The notes under the pieces were generated by a model. That model ran no database searches. It saw only the letters and a list, made by a program, of their open reading frames with translations, and was not told the origin of the DNA. Positions 1 through 7,973 of a stretch of DNA of 58,032 nt are shown in pieces (the stretch's first letter is position 1; every line of letters starts with the position of its first letter). The stretch comes from an uncultured Flavobacteriales bacterium (GTDB lineage: Bacteria > Bacteroidota > Bacteroidia > Flavobacteriales > Crocinitomicaceae): contig CAMLHZ010000017.1 of the NCBI GenBank assembly GCA_946480085.1, positions 1-58,032 of the forward strand, written 5' to 3'. The position numbers and the translations under genes are program-made.

Positions 1-33
1 TTCAATTAAGTTTATGACTCAATTTTACGACAC

Positions 34-1560
34 ATGAAAAAATTACTACTCCTTTCCATTCTTACCGCTTCTATTTCTCAAGCTCAAGATTCGTTGTATT
101 CAAAAGTGATTTACAATACAGATGGTTACAAACCTTTTGCTGTAAACGTTGATGCGAATGCCAATTTGGCTCAGGTGGGAACAACCAACTTCAACAATGC
201 CGCATTTTCGTTATTGGACAGTTTGGGAAATGTTCTGAGTGCTTCTCAATACGTTATTGACGGACAGCCTTTCAACAATTTTGAGTTTCACGATGTGGAA
301 CCGTTGTCTGACGGAAATTATTTGGCAGTAGGAACTGCAATGCTTCAGAATTTTGGGGTAAACGTTGGAATTGTTGCAAAACTGAGCAGTTCCGGAACAG
401 TAATTTGGTCCAAAGGAGTTTATCCGCAAGCACCAATGTTTTTCAGTTGTAATGCGGTCATGGAATCTTCTGAAAACAGTTATTGGATCGCTGGATCAGA
501 CGAACAAAGTGGCGAAATGGTCATCGCAGAATTGGATACTGATGGAACTACGCTTCAAGTAAATTCTTACAAAAACAGTGGGCTTCGCTTTAAAGTCGAA
601 GATATCATGGAGTACGATTCGAATACCATTGTTTTTTCAGGAAGTACTGCAGACAATGGTGGAACTCCACAAGGTTTGGTATTCGCAACCGACAACATGG
701 GAATGCTACTTTGGAACAATACACATCCAAACTACAAGTTCTATGATCTAGGATTGGACAACAATACTATTCGAATAGCTTCTTATTCAAATTCAAATAA
801 GATTGGAATTGTTTCTCTTCTTCCTGGTGGATCCTTCACCAATGTTCAGGAAACTGATGGGACAGGTAATGCTTTTGAAGACATTGATATGGCACATATT
901 AAAGATTCGTCATATGTTATTTCTTCCAATACCGGCTTCGATTCAAGGCTGGATCTGCTTAGTATTGGATGGCCTACCATAAACAGAATTTCATATATGG
1001 GATTGGTCACGGATGTTACTTCACGTGAGCACAAGGGTGCATACGTTAACGCTTACGGACCAATTTATGGGATTAAATCAACTTCATGGTTTGCTGTTCC
1101 ACACGGAAACATTGTTCGAACGGATTCATTACTAACCATTACTAATTGTTCTTGGGGAGAGGAAATAAGTGTTGCAACTACAACTGTACTTTCTGACCAG
1201 AGCATGACATTTACAGCCATCACAAATGCTTCAATAATGGATCTTTTGATCAATCAATCGGCTAACGATGCAGATGATAGTCTTAGTTGTGTTGATTTCT
1301 ATTCAGGAATTGATGAAAATACTAAAAACACCATGACGATCTATCCAAATCCAACGAATTCTGAGTTTACAGTCCAATTTGAAAACAAAGCTTCAGGAAC
1401 ATTAACGGTTATGGACACACAAGGAAAAGTGGTTTTAACGTTGGAAATTGAAAATTACGCTGTTGTAAACATCTCTGATCTAAAAAGTGGAATATATCTA
1501 TATTCATTCGTAAACAAAGACAATCAACGAGTTACAAATGGAAAACTGATCAAAGAATAA
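34..1560 (+). CDS. Secreted T9SS type A cargo protein, probable beta-propeller
   Basis: A 508-residue secreted protein. Residues 1-18 form a signal peptide ending SQAQ. The body has repeated beta-rich segments with phrases such as VIWSKG and LLWNN, as in outer-surface propeller proteins. From about residue 433 it carries a type A sorting domain (IYPNPTNSEF, then a Gly-Leu/GIYLYS pattern ending KLIKE). Such tails direct export through the type IX system and are usually cleaved. It resembles the protein at 22517-23968 in length, in the VLWSK-type motifs and in the tail, so the two are probably paralogs. No catalytic motif was seen; the function of the body is unknown. Confidence 0.85.
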   Translation: MKKLLLLSILTASISQAQDSLYSKVIYNTDGYKPFAVNVDANANLAQVGTTNFNNAAFSLLDSLGNVLSASQYVIDGQPFNNFEFHDVEPLSDGNYLAVGTAMLQNFGVNVGIVAKLSSSGTVIWSKGVYPQAPMFFSCNAVMESSENSYWIAGSDEQSGEMVIAELDTDGTTLQVNSYKNSGLRFKVEDIMEYDSNTIVFSGSTADNGGTPQGLVFATDNMGMLLWNNTHPNYKFYDLGLDNNTIRIASYSNSNKIGIVSLLPGGSFTNVQETDGTGNAFEDIDMAHIKDSSYVISSNTGFDSRLDLLSIGWPTINRISYMGLVTDVTSREHKGAYVNAYGPIYGIKSTSWFAVPHGNIVRTDSLLTITNCSWGEEISVATTTVLSDQSMTFTAITNASIMDLLINQSANDADDSLSCVDFYSGIDENTKNTMTIYPNPTNSEFTVQFENKASGTLTVMDTQGKVVLTLEIENYAVVNISDLKSGIYLYSFVNKDNQRVTNGKLIKE

Positions 1561-1565
1561 CTTTG
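1558..1565 (+). promoter_or_regulatory. Probable -7 promoter box overlapping the upstream stop codon
   Basis: TAACTTTG matches the Bacteroidota TAnnTTTG core exactly. Its first three bases are the TAA stop of the preceding gene. It lies about 40 nt before the next start at 1607, so the coiled-coil protein probably has its own promoter. No clear -33 TTG was found. Confidence 0.45.
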
Positions 1566-1600
1566 GCAGGAAACTTGCAAACGCCAATCGACAAATTAAA

Positions 1601-2914
1601 ATGAACATGAAAACACTTTTACTTACTTGTACGGTACTATTCATTGCTGCCTTTTCATTTGCACAAGATTCGAAAAAGGTAGCCATTACTTTTACTTATA
1701 AAGGAAATCCGCTTTGTTATTGGGATGTTACGATCAAACAAGGCGATGTGACTATTGCAAACGCAAAAACCGATGAAAACGGAAAAGCCGACTTTGGATA
1801 TTGCAGATTAGCTTACAACGGAGTTGACGCTTACGGATATAAGAAAACCGCTAATGGTGAAAAGAAATGGGACGTTAAGGGTTACATCGGAATTGACGAA
1901 AGCGGAAATACAAAATTTGATTTTCTTCCCCTGGTTGAAGACACAGGAATGGGTGGAATGATGGAAGCCGCATGGGGATTAACCCTAAACGATTGTGGAG
2001 GAAGTTCATCCTCTTCTTCATCAGCATCTTCAGGTTCGGGTTCAGGGAGCTCGTCTTCAGGAACATCTGCCAGTCAGGAGCAAAAAGATGACATGGATGA
2101 ATGGGAAAAGGAACAGGAAGCCAAAAGAGCAGAACAAAAAGCAAAGCAAGATCAGTGGAACGCTGACTGGGAATCTGGAAAAACGCAAGCGGAAGGTTTA
2201 CAGAACAGCAAAGCAATGCACGAGAATAAAATTGCAAACCTGGATGTAAAAGCTCAGAAAAAGAGAATTGAACAATCAAAAACGGAGGCTGGATCTAAAG
2301 AGTACAACGAACTTGCTTACGAGATCAGAGATCTTGAAATTGAAAAAGGCTTAACAGAGTTGAAATTGGAGAAAACAAATCTGATGATTGCAAAAGGAAA
2401 TCAGCAATTGAATAAAGCAGAGAAATTTCCTCTAGAACAGCGAGAAGAAGCTTTAAAAGCGGAGCAGGATTCATTGAAAGAGGCACAAAAAGCAGGAAAA
2501 GCTTATGGTGTTTCGACTACACTCAGCAACCAAACATCTACTACAGAAAAAGCTCAGGACAAGAACCAAACAAATACAGGTGGTAACTCCAATACTGGTT
2601 CTTCAGAAAAACCAAATACGGAAGTAAAAACGGAAGAGAAAGTTTCGAATAATCCACGAATCAATGGTGAGGAAGAAGAAGCTTTGAAGTTATATACTGC
2701 TGAAGAATTGGCGCAACTCTCTGTAATGAACATTAAAAAATTAAAACTCGACTATAACTCGAAGATCACCAATCGTAAGGTTGGTTTGAAAACAAAGTCG
2801 AGCATTTGGAAACCAGAGAAAATTGAAAAAACAAAAGCTGAATTAGCAGAATTAGAGAAACAAATTGTACTCTTTGATGCTGAACTGGCAAAAAGAAAAG
2901 AAAGCGCTGAATAG
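1601..2914 (+). CDS. Secreted coiled-coil protein with serine-rich linker
   Basis: Not a family I recognise. The mature start is probably the ATG at 1607 (MKTLLL), giving a signal peptide that ends FSFAQ. Residues 25-115 look like a small beta domain, similar to carboxypeptidase-regulatory-like folds (DENGKADFGY). A run of Ser/Gly at about residues 130-155 follows, then a long charged helical region rich in Glu, Lys and Gln (about 158-300 and 360-437), with a low-complexity Thr/Asn/Ser linker between. The likely picture is an extended periplasmic or surface protein. The Ser codons of the linker make another frame look open, but that is an artefact of composition. Confidence 0.75.
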   Translation: MNMKTLLLTCTVLFIAAFSFAQDSKKVAITFTYKGNPLCYWDVTIKQGDVTIANAKTDENGKADFGYCRLAYNGVDAYGYKKTANGEKKWDVKGYIGIDESGNTKFDFLPLVEDTGMGGMMEAAWGLTLNDCGGSSSSSSSASSGSGSGSSSSGTSASQEQKDDMDEWEKEQEAKRAEQKAKQDQWNADWESGKTQAEGLQNSKAMHENKIANLDVKAQKKRIEQSKTEAGSKEYNELAYEIRDLEIEKGLTELKLEKTNLMIAKGNQQLNKAEKFPLEQREEALKAEQDSLKEAQKAGKAYGVSTTLSNQTSTTEKAQDKNQTNTGGNSNTGSSEKPNTEVKTEEKVSNNPRINGEEEEALKLYTAEELAQLSVMNIKKLKLDYNSKITNRKVGLKTKSSIWKPEKIEKTKAELAELEKQIVLFDAELAKRKESAE

Positions 2915-2946
2915 ATACAATTCAACAAAAAGATACGGTACAAATA

Positions 2947-3009
2947 AACCGCAAAGAGAAGAAGAACGCAGAGAATCAAACACTCTGCGTTCTCTTTTTC
3001 TCTGCGGTT
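2947..3009. repeat. Long imperfect palindrome of the CGCAGAG family
   Basis: Two 27-nt arms (2947-2973 and 2983-3009) match at 23 of 27 positions around a 9-nt loop. The inner part of each arm is AGAACGCAGAG or its complement. Related, more degenerate copies lie at 10120-10146, 10230-10262, 13046-13066 and 40243-40285. It sits after the coiled-coil gene and could act as a transcript-end hairpin, though no T-run follows. Confidence 0.75.
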
Positions 3010-3035
3010 AGTATATCATTCGAATTTTCTTTGAG

Positions 3036-3043
3036 TACCTTTG
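3036..3043 (+). promoter_or_regulatory. Promoter -7 box for a probably leaderless transcript
   Basis: TACCTTTG is an exact TAnnTTTG match ending only four bases before the ATG at 3048. If used, transcription would start at or within a few bases of the start codon. No purine-rich ribosome site is present (the sequence before ATG is TTTGCCCC), which fits a leaderless mRNA. Confidence 0.5.
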
Positions 3044-3047
3044 CCCC

Positions 3048-3515
3048 ATGGATAACAACTTCATCTTTTACAAGCTTCGAAAAACGTTTCAATGGGACGA
3101 GGAAAAAATTGGAGAACTTTTTTCTTCAATGGACTACAACGTTCCACCACCAACCATTTTTGCATGGATGAAGCAAGAACAGTATGACGGCTTTCAGGAA
3201 ATGCCGGATGAAGCTTTGGCTGCGTTGTTAAATGCATTCATTGCTGAAAGAAGAGGTTTAAAAGACGGTAAGATTCCAGAAATTGAATCTTCCATGAACA
3301 ACAATATGATCTTCAGAAAACTGAGAATTGCGTTGAATTTGAAAGACGAAGATATTATTGCAATCATGGCATTGGCAGATATGCGCATTGGAAAAGCCGA
3401 ACTAGGTTCTTTCTTCCGCGATCCAAAACACCACAATTTCAGACATTGTAAAGATCAATTCCTAAGAAATTTCATTCGTGGAATGCAGATAAAATATAGC
3501 GTTCCGAAGAATTAA
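3048..3515 (+). CDS. DUF1456 family protein (YehS-like)
   Basis: 155 residues, made of two copies of the short helical DUF1456 repeat (about residues 1-65 and 82-150). Recognised from conserved stretches shared with E. coli YehS: MPDEALAALLNAFI with ERRG in the first half, and NNNMIFRKLRIALNLKDEDI and HNFRHCKDQFLRNFIRGM in the second. The family is widespread, about 150-160 residues long and of unknown biochemical role. It is monocistronic and convergent with the DoxX-like gene; the two stop codons overlap. Confidence 0.9.
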   Translation: MDNNFIFYKLRKTFQWDEEKIGELFSSMDYNVPPPTIFAWMKQEQYDGFQEMPDEALAALLNAFIAERRGLKDGKIPEIESSMNNNMIFRKLRIALNLKDEDIIAIMALADMRIGKAELGSFFRDPKHHNFRHCKDQFLRNFIRGMQIKYSVPKN

Positions 3516-4606
3516 TGAAATTGATCTGACGTCCAGTGAAAATCACTTTTTAACAGCGGTAAATCTTTGTAAGGAATTGCTTTCAACACAAAAGTATCCT
3601 GAAGATGGATCAATTTAGGTGAACCGCTATTCCAACTGCAAATAAATTCCCGGTTTCTGGTTACATAAAGCGTTTTATCCGAAACGTCAATCGGCAGGTC
3701 ATGGAATCTTCCATCTTGCGTTTCCAGAATCAGATAATGTTGACGGTGAATAAATACCCGCTTATAATTCGCTGAATGTTTAACCTCATAAGCCCCGTGA
3801 TGCGGTAATCGCTTTGTATTATCATCGTTGAAGCTTTTCCCCAGAATATTTGGCAGGCAAACCTCCAACACAATTGCAAAAACAAATACCAACTTTACAA
3901 TTCGTTTTATTCTTGAATCTTTTTTTAGAATCACCAACGTTGGAAATCCGAACACATTCTTCCACTGAGTCGTAAAACAACAGGAATAGAACATACTGAA
4001 TGCTAATAAAGAGAAACTAAGCAGTTTCACCGAAATATCGAAGGAGAAATTCACTAAAACCACTTGGGCAAAAACTCCAACACACAAAATAGAAGCTAAA
4101 AACTGCGTTCGTTTGAAAAGTAATAGAAATGCTACAATCATTTCTACATAGCCTAGAATTACTGTGTAGGAATAAGAACTTCCAACAAGCGACCAATACG
4201 CAATGTCTTTTGAAAGTTGTCCGAATGGCGTGTAAAGAATATTAGGCTCGGGCTGATAGAATTGCAGTTTCACTACCTTATTCCATCCGTAGAGAAAGAG
4301 AAAAAAGAAAAGTATACCACCGAGAACCGTTTTTAAAACCTGAAGTGGAGAAAGTTCGAACCTTTTCAGTATCCAGTCGGTAATGGGCGTGAATACCGCT
4401 CCAAGAAACAAAGCAAAAACAATCAGAAGATAAGTTCCGAAAGTGTCTGTTTCAAACAGAAGGTTTCTATCTAAAAAGTGAAGTGCAGAAAAAACGGGAA
4501 ATTGAACTGCTTTGAAAAACCAATCGAATAAATGATAATCAAAAGGAAGAAGCAGCATCCAAAAAACACAGCTTCCTATTCCAATAATACGTAATCGGTT
4601 CAACAT
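3512..4606 (-). CDS. DoxX-like polytopic membrane protein with C-terminal soluble domain
   Basis: The start is the ATG at 4606 (MLNRLRII); a TTG one codon further upstream is less likely. About seven hydrophobic segments fill residues 1-245. The part around YGWNKVVKLQF and GSSYSYTVILGYVEMIVAFLLLFKR resembles the DoxX-like helical bundle. Residues 250-364 form a hydrophilic beta-rich domain containing LPHHGAYEV. It is the last gene of a four-gene minus-strand operon with the three IAHKSHSGS paralogs, 12 nt after the nearest one. That suggests a joint role in the envelope, but no substrate can be named. Confidence 0.65.
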   Translation of the reverse strand: MLNRLRIIGIGSCVFWMLLLPFDYHLFDWFFKAVQFPVFSALHFLDRNLLFETDTFGTYLLIVFALFLGAVFTPITDWILKRFELSPLQVLKTVLGGILFFFLFLYGWNKVVKLQFYQPEPNILYTPFGQLSKDIAYWSLVGSSYSYTVILGYVEMIVAFLLLFKRTQFLASILCVGVFAQVVLVNFSFDISVKLLSFSLLAFSMFYSCCFTTQWKNVFGFPTLVILKKDSRIKRIVKLVFVFAIVLEVCLPNILGKSFNDDNTKRLPHHGAYEVKHSANYKRVFIHRQHYLILETQDGRFHDLPIDVSDKTLYVTRNREFICSWNSGSPKLIHLQDTFVLKAIPYKDLPLLKSDFHWTSDQFH

Positions 4607-4618
4607 CAAACGTGAGAA

Positions 4619-5137
4619 TTATAGCATTGATGGCTTTCTTTCACGAACAACCAATCGAACCAACAACATTAACACCGCTGAAACACAGAATAAAACCAAT
4701 AAAAACGAAGGTGGATTTTTAGCTCCCGGATTACTTATTATAGGTGCACTGTTCTTTTGCTCCAATCGGTATCGAATAAGATTCATTCCTTCAACCGTTA
4801 TAGTATCCGTAATTAAGCGAATAGAATCCTCAATTCTGAGTTTTCGCTGATCCTCAATTTGAAAGGCTTCAAGAGATTCACGCTGATCATTTCTTAAGGT
4901 ATCGACTGTAAGCGCTGTGTAACCATTACTAACAATTCTCAGAATAACTGAATCATTCAATATCGTGTAATACTCAATTCTATAATCGTCAGGAAATGCC
5001 ATTTCACCAAAATTGGAATTCGGATCTATAAAAAAAGTGCCTTCGCTTCCAGAGTGACTTTTGTGAGCAATTAACGCTGTTTGAGCATTCGATAGGAATG
5101 TCGCGGAAAAACAGAATATGATGAATAACGCTTTCAT
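4619..5137 (-). CDS. IAHKSHSGS-family membrane-anchored protein, paralog A
   Basis: Family not recognised. I chose the ATG at 5137 (MKALFII) because it gives a clean signal peptide and sits 7 nt after the previous stop; an in-frame upstream start would overlap that gene. Layout: signal peptide to about residue 19, then the conserved AQTALIAHKSHSGS followed by FFIDPNSNFG, then a variable middle containing LNDSVILR, then Pro-Ser plus a single membrane helix (PSFLLVLFCVSAVLMLLVR) and a short basic tail. Paralogs B and C share both ends and differ in the middle. The C-terminal helix with its basic tail resembles sorting anchors, but that is inference. Confidence 0.7.
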   Translation of the reverse strand: MKALFIIFCFSATFLSNAQTALIAHKSHSGSEGTFFIDPNSNFGEMAFPDDYRIEYYTILNDSVILRIVSNGYTALTVDTLRNDQRESLEAFQIEDQRKLRIEDSIRLITDTITVEGMNLIRYRLEQKNSAPIISNPGAKNPPSFLLVLFCVSAVLMLLVRLVVRERKPSML

Positions 5138-5144
5138 AAGACTA

Positions 5145-5666
5145 TTAAATAAATGATTTTTTATCACGGAAAATGATGCGGATTAACAACATCAACACTG
5201 CCGATACACAAAATAAAACGAACAAAAAAGAAGGCGTTTCTTTGTTTGTTGACTTGCCCACAGGAAGCAGTGATTGCCCTTTTTCATTGGTTTGATCCGA
5301 CAGTGAAAGTAATTCTTCATTTGCCTCGTTTGAATTAAACGAATAAATATGTTTCGCAATTTTTCCCTGGTCAAATTTCTTGAATTGTCTGTACGACATC
5401 TTCGTTGGTTTCTTCAATGTATCTTTAGAAACCAAGACCTTATTGGCACTTTTCTCCCTCAGCACCAAAGAATCGTTGATTTTAGAGTACTTGTACTCTA
5501 CATCTATTTCTTCAAGCTCCGGCATCACTTTTCTTCCAAAATTCGAATTTGGATCCACAAAAAAAGTAGTTCCACTTCCTGAATGACTTTTATGCGCAAT
5601 TAAGGCCGTTTGAGCATTCAAAGATATTGCTGCCAAAGAGCAAAATGCAATTAACCAATTCTTCAT
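5145..5666 (-). CDS. IAHKSHSGS-family membrane-anchored protein, paralog B
   Basis: The ATG at 5666 (MKNWLIAF) is preferred. It lies one base after the TGA of paralog C, so the two are probably translationally coupled. Residues 1-18 are a signal peptide. The conserved AQTALIAHKSHSGS and FFVDPNSNFG follow, then INDSLVLR, a charged variable middle, and the anchor ETPSFLFVLFCVSAVLMLL with tail FRDKKSFI. It is the most diverged of the three in the middle, yet its two ends are almost unchanged. This pattern points to selection on the N-terminal motif and the anchor, and to different partners for the middle. Confidence 0.7.
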   Translation of the reverse strand: MKNWLIAFCSLAAISLNAQTALIAHKSHSGSGTTFFVDPNSNFGRKVMPELEEIDVEYKYSKINDSLVLREKSANKVLVSKDTLKKPTKMSYRQFKKFDQGKIAKHIYSFNSNEANEELLSLSDQTNEKGQSLLPVGKSTNKETPSFLFVLFCVSAVLMLLIRIIFRDKKSFI

Positions 5667-5667
5667 A

Positions 5668-6213
5668 TCATTTAAAAATAACCGTTTTTCTATCACGAAC
5701 CACCATTCTCACCAGAACCATGAGAATTGCAGAAACAGCAAACAACACCAGTAAAAAAGAAGGATTATTGTCGTTTTGTTTTGGTGTTCCGATGATTGGA
5801 ACCAAATTCTCTTCATTGATTGGAGAAATCTGGAACTGACGTAAGAAAATGGAATCTGCAGATTTCTTAATTGAATCTTGTTTACGGTGAATTTCGTATT
5901 GTGACGCGTAATCTTCCAATTCAAACTTATACTGCTCTACCCTGTCTCTATTTATGATCGTGTCCTGCTCTACGACTTCTCCATTTTCATAAATCATTCT
6001 CAGCATGGTTGAATCATTCAACCAATACCAATCCATAGTTTTGGCAGTTCCTGGCAAGCTGTATGTAGGTTCTATGAAAATTCCAAAATTAGAATTCGGA
6101 TCAACAAAATAACTTACCTCACTTCCTGAATGACTTTTATGAGCAATTAAAGGTGTTTGCGCATGAAAACTTGCAATTACGAACAAATAAAGAACAAGAG
6201 TGAGGGCTTTCAT
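5668..6213 (-). CDS. IAHKSHSGS-family membrane-anchored protein, paralog C (first gene of operon)
   Basis: 181 residues with the same plan: signal peptide (MKALTLVLYLFVIASFHA), QTPLIAHKSHSGS, YFVDPNSNFG, LNDSTMLR, a variable Glu/Lys/Gln-rich middle, then NNPSFLLVLFAVSAILMVL and the basic tail VVRDRKTVIFK. As the first gene it should carry the operon's promoter, but I see no good TAnnTTTG box just upstream; a 9-nt repeat array lies there instead. Function unknown. The His-Lys-Ser-His spacing right after the signal peptide could bind a metal, which is speculation. Confidence 0.7.
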   Translation of the reverse strand: MKALTLVLYLFVIASFHAQTPLIAHKSHSGSEVSYFVDPNSNFGIFIEPTYSLPGTAKTMDWYWLNDSTMLRMIYENGEVVEQDTIINRDRVEQYKFELEDYASQYEIHRKQDSIKKSADSIFLRQFQISPINEENLVPIIGTPKQNDNNPSFLLVLFAVSAILMVLVRMVVRDRKTVIFK

Positions 6214-6241
6214 AAATATTATTTGAACTGGTTTACACCCA

Positions 6242-6324
6242 AGTTCAAGATAGGTTCAAAAGAAGATCAAAGTTCGAATTGACCATTTGATCCTTTTGAT
6301 CTCTTTGATTTCTTTGAACTACTT
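6242..6324. repeat. Array of 9-nt repeats, inverted halves
   Basis: The right half holds four exact 9-nt units: GATCCTTTT, GATCTCTTT, GATTTCTTT and GAACTACTT (6289-6324). The left half carries the complementary kind (GTTCAAGAT, GTTCAAAAG, GATCAAAG, GTTCGAAT) with irregular spacing, so the whole can fold back on itself. The last unit contains the stop codon and final Lys codon of the CHAP-like gene. Same family at 30835-30921, 38257-38301 and 49191-49293. Confidence 0.7.
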
Positions 6325-6855
6325 AAGCCTCACAAAAAAGCAATAATCCGGAATTTTGAAAGGTTGAATTCCATAACCGCCGGTTGTTGGAAAAGACGAA
6401 TGCAGATGCATTTTTCGATTTTCTAAATCTATGGAACTTACAATTCCACAGTGCCCCCAGGAATCTTTATACCAAAACTGAACAAAATCGCCCGGTAATA
6501 CTTTGGTCCAATCGTCTATTGGTTCTCCTCTACCATTCGCAATTAAAGCATTATAAACACCTTTAGGTTCGGGCGAACCGTTTTCCATTGCTATGTAAAC
6601 ATCATCCAAACTTTCTCTCGGCTGATCAATACGCACATTCATTTTGTCTTCTTTTGTCAGCTCAAAAAAGTGCGACAGAACACCAATAACCAGCTCTGTA
6701 CAAACCCCATCTTCATACGTTGGGGAAATAATTCTGCCATATTTTATTACGGTATCAATCACCTGCTGATTTCGAACCGGAAGAATAGAATCACTGGTTT
6801 GAGCAAGTCCATGAAGCGAAAAAAGAAGGCAAAAAAAGAGGATTTGAAGTTTCAT
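6319..6855 (-). CDS. Secreted CHAP/NlpC-P60-like protein
   Basis: The ATG at 6855 gives a signal peptide ending LHGLAQ; the upstream in-frame extension is unlikely. Papain-like cell-wall amidase features are visible: a Cys in DGVCTEL (residue 52), a His in WGHCGIV (135), and MHLHSSFP further on, with the PGDFVQFW strand typical of CHAP and NlpC/P60 enzymes before the His. These are consistent with a Cys-His peptidoglycan hydrolase or amidase, but the fold assignment rests on motifs alone. The length of 178 residues suits a single catalytic domain. Its last codons lie inside a 9-nt repeat array. Confidence 0.65.
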   Translation of the reverse strand: MKLQILFFCLLFSLHGLAQTSDSILPVRNQQVIDTVIKYGRIISPTYEDGVCTELVIGVLSHFFELTKEDKMNVRIDQPRESLDDVYIAMENGSPEPKGVYNALIANGRGEPIDDWTKVLPGDFVQFWYKDSWGHCGIVSSIDLENRKMHLHSSFPTTGGYGIQPFKIPDYCFFVRLK

Positions 6856-6986
6856 TTTAAGGTATGTCAATAGGTCAACAACGAATTTCTTTATCAATGT
6901 TACTCATTCATCCCTTTAATACCAAGGATTTTAACGATTCGATTTTTTTTTTCAAAAAAGTGATTTTTGTATTGATTTAATATTTT

Positions 6987-7003
6987 ACTTTGTATTTCAA
7001 AGT
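6987..7003. promoter_or_regulatory. 17-bp inverted repeat, probable operator (site 1)
   Basis: ACTTTGTATTTCAAAGT is a 17-bp near-palindrome (7 of 8 arm positions pair around one central base). It ends six bases before the ATG of the membrane protein that is translated with the winged-helix regulator. A second, perfect copy lies at 7938-7954. TACTTTG at its left edge resembles the promoter -7 box, so a bound regulator would block transcription. I infer autoregulation by the protein at 7621-7920. Confidence 0.6.
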
Positions 7004-7009
7004 TCTTTT

Positions 7010-7621
7010 ATGGAGACAAACGAATATATCGATCAGTTACGCGACATCCGCACAATCATGGATAAGAGCACGCGCTTTCTTTCCTTGTCGGGTTTATCTG
7101 GTGTTTTAGCCGGAGTTTATGCTATAGCCGGAGCAATTGCCGTAAATAGTATAATCAACAGAAGTAGATACCCTTATATTACACTTTACAGTAACGAGTT
7201 CAAACTGATTTGCGTAATTGCAGCAGCAGTGCTTATTCTCTCCATTTTAACCGCCTTCATTCTTTCTAAAGGAAAATCCAGAAAAACAGGCGAAAAATTG
7301 TGGAGCTCGGCAAGTAAACGGCTACTGGTTAATTTCTCCATTCCCCTATTAACAGGTGCTGCCTTCGGAATTTCATTGCTTCAAAACGGACATTACGGGT
7401 TAATTGCTCCAATTACACTTATTTTCTACGGATTATCGCTCTTACAAGCCAGCAAATACACATTGGAATCTATTCGCTACCTGGGAATGGCATTTATCGC
7501 ACTTGGATTGATTAACTGCTGGTATGTTGGATTTGGATTGTACTTTTGGGCACTTGGATTTGGTGTATTCCACATCATTTACGGCAGTGTAATGTATTTC
7601 AAGCTGGAAAGAAAACAATAA
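7010..7621 (+). CDS. Six-helix membrane protein paired with a winged-helix regulator
   Basis: 203 residues, with a short charged N-terminus (METNEYIDQLRDIRTIMDKS) and about six hydrophobic helices. I know this type as a Bacteroidota membrane protein that commonly precedes a small winged-helix regulator, but it has no assigned function. Its TAA stop shares a base with the ATG of the regulator (TAATG), so the two are almost certainly co-translated. It may act as a membrane sensor or anti-regulator for its partner. The start is preceded by the operator palindrome rather than a ribosome site. Confidence 0.75.
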   Translation: METNEYIDQLRDIRTIMDKSTRFLSLSGLSGVLAGVYAIAGAIAVNSIINRSRYPYITLYSNEFKLICVIAAAVLILSILTAFILSKGKSRKTGEKLWSSASKRLLVNFSIPLLTGAAFGISLLQNGHYGLIAPITLIFYGLSLLQASKYTLESIRYLGMAFIALGLINCWYVGFGLYFWALGFGVFHIIYGSVMYFKLERKQ

Positions 7622-7920
7622 TGAAGGCTGTAATAGCTCATATTAATAAAGCGTTCGATCATCGTATCCGACTTGGAATTATGTCGGTTTTGATGGTCAA
7701 TGATCTGGTTGATTTTAACCGGCTGAAAGAGCTATTGGATGTCACCGACGGAAATCTGGCGAGCCATATAAAAGCGCTTGAAGGAGAAGATTACATTTTG
7801 ATTACCAAACAGTTCATTGGTAAAAAACCAAATACTACCTACTCTGCCACAGCAGCCGGAAAACTGGCTTTTACAAATCACCTGAACGCACTGGAAGCAT
7901 TGATCCAGCAAAGCAGGTAA
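7621..7920 (+). CDS. Winged-helix transcriptional regulator (HTH_34-like)
   Basis: 99 residues starting at the ATG that overlaps the upstream stop. The whole protein is one winged-helix domain: FDHRIRLGIMSVLM, then the recognition region LVDFNRLKELLDVTDGNLASHIKALE, and the wing LITKQFIGKKPNTTYSATAAGK. This is the pattern of the ArsR/MarR-like HTH_34 regulators that in Bacteroidota accompany CreD-type genes. The two ACTTTG...CAAAGT palindromes, one before its own operon and one after it before coq4-creD, are the obvious candidate binding sites. Confidence 0.85.
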   Translation: MKAVIAHINKAFDHRIRLGIMSVLMVNDLVDFNRLKELLDVTDGNLASHIKALEGEDYILITKQFIGKKPNTTYSATAAGKLAFTNHLNALEALIQQSR

Positions 7921-7937
7921 TATTTTTTTATACAAAT

Positions 7938-7954
7938 ACTTTGAAATTCAAAGT
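7938..7954. promoter_or_regulatory. 17-bp perfect inverted repeat, probable operator (site 2)
   Basis: ACTTTGAAATTCAAAGT has perfect 8-bp arms around a central A. It lies 19 nt before the Coq4-like start and 17 nt after the regulator's stop. As at 6987-7003, the arm begins inside TACTTTG, a near match to the promoter -7 box, and both copies are followed by TCTTT. Two matching sites flanking a winged-helix gene is a classic local-regulon layout. Confidence 0.65.
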
Positions 7955-7973
7955 TCTTTCAAAATAAATACAC

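Noticed and set aside
1875..2279. Long open frame on the minus strand opposite the coiled-coil gene
   Set aside because: It mirrors the Ser-rich and Glu/Lys-rich codons of the real gene, has no start signal and no family resemblance.
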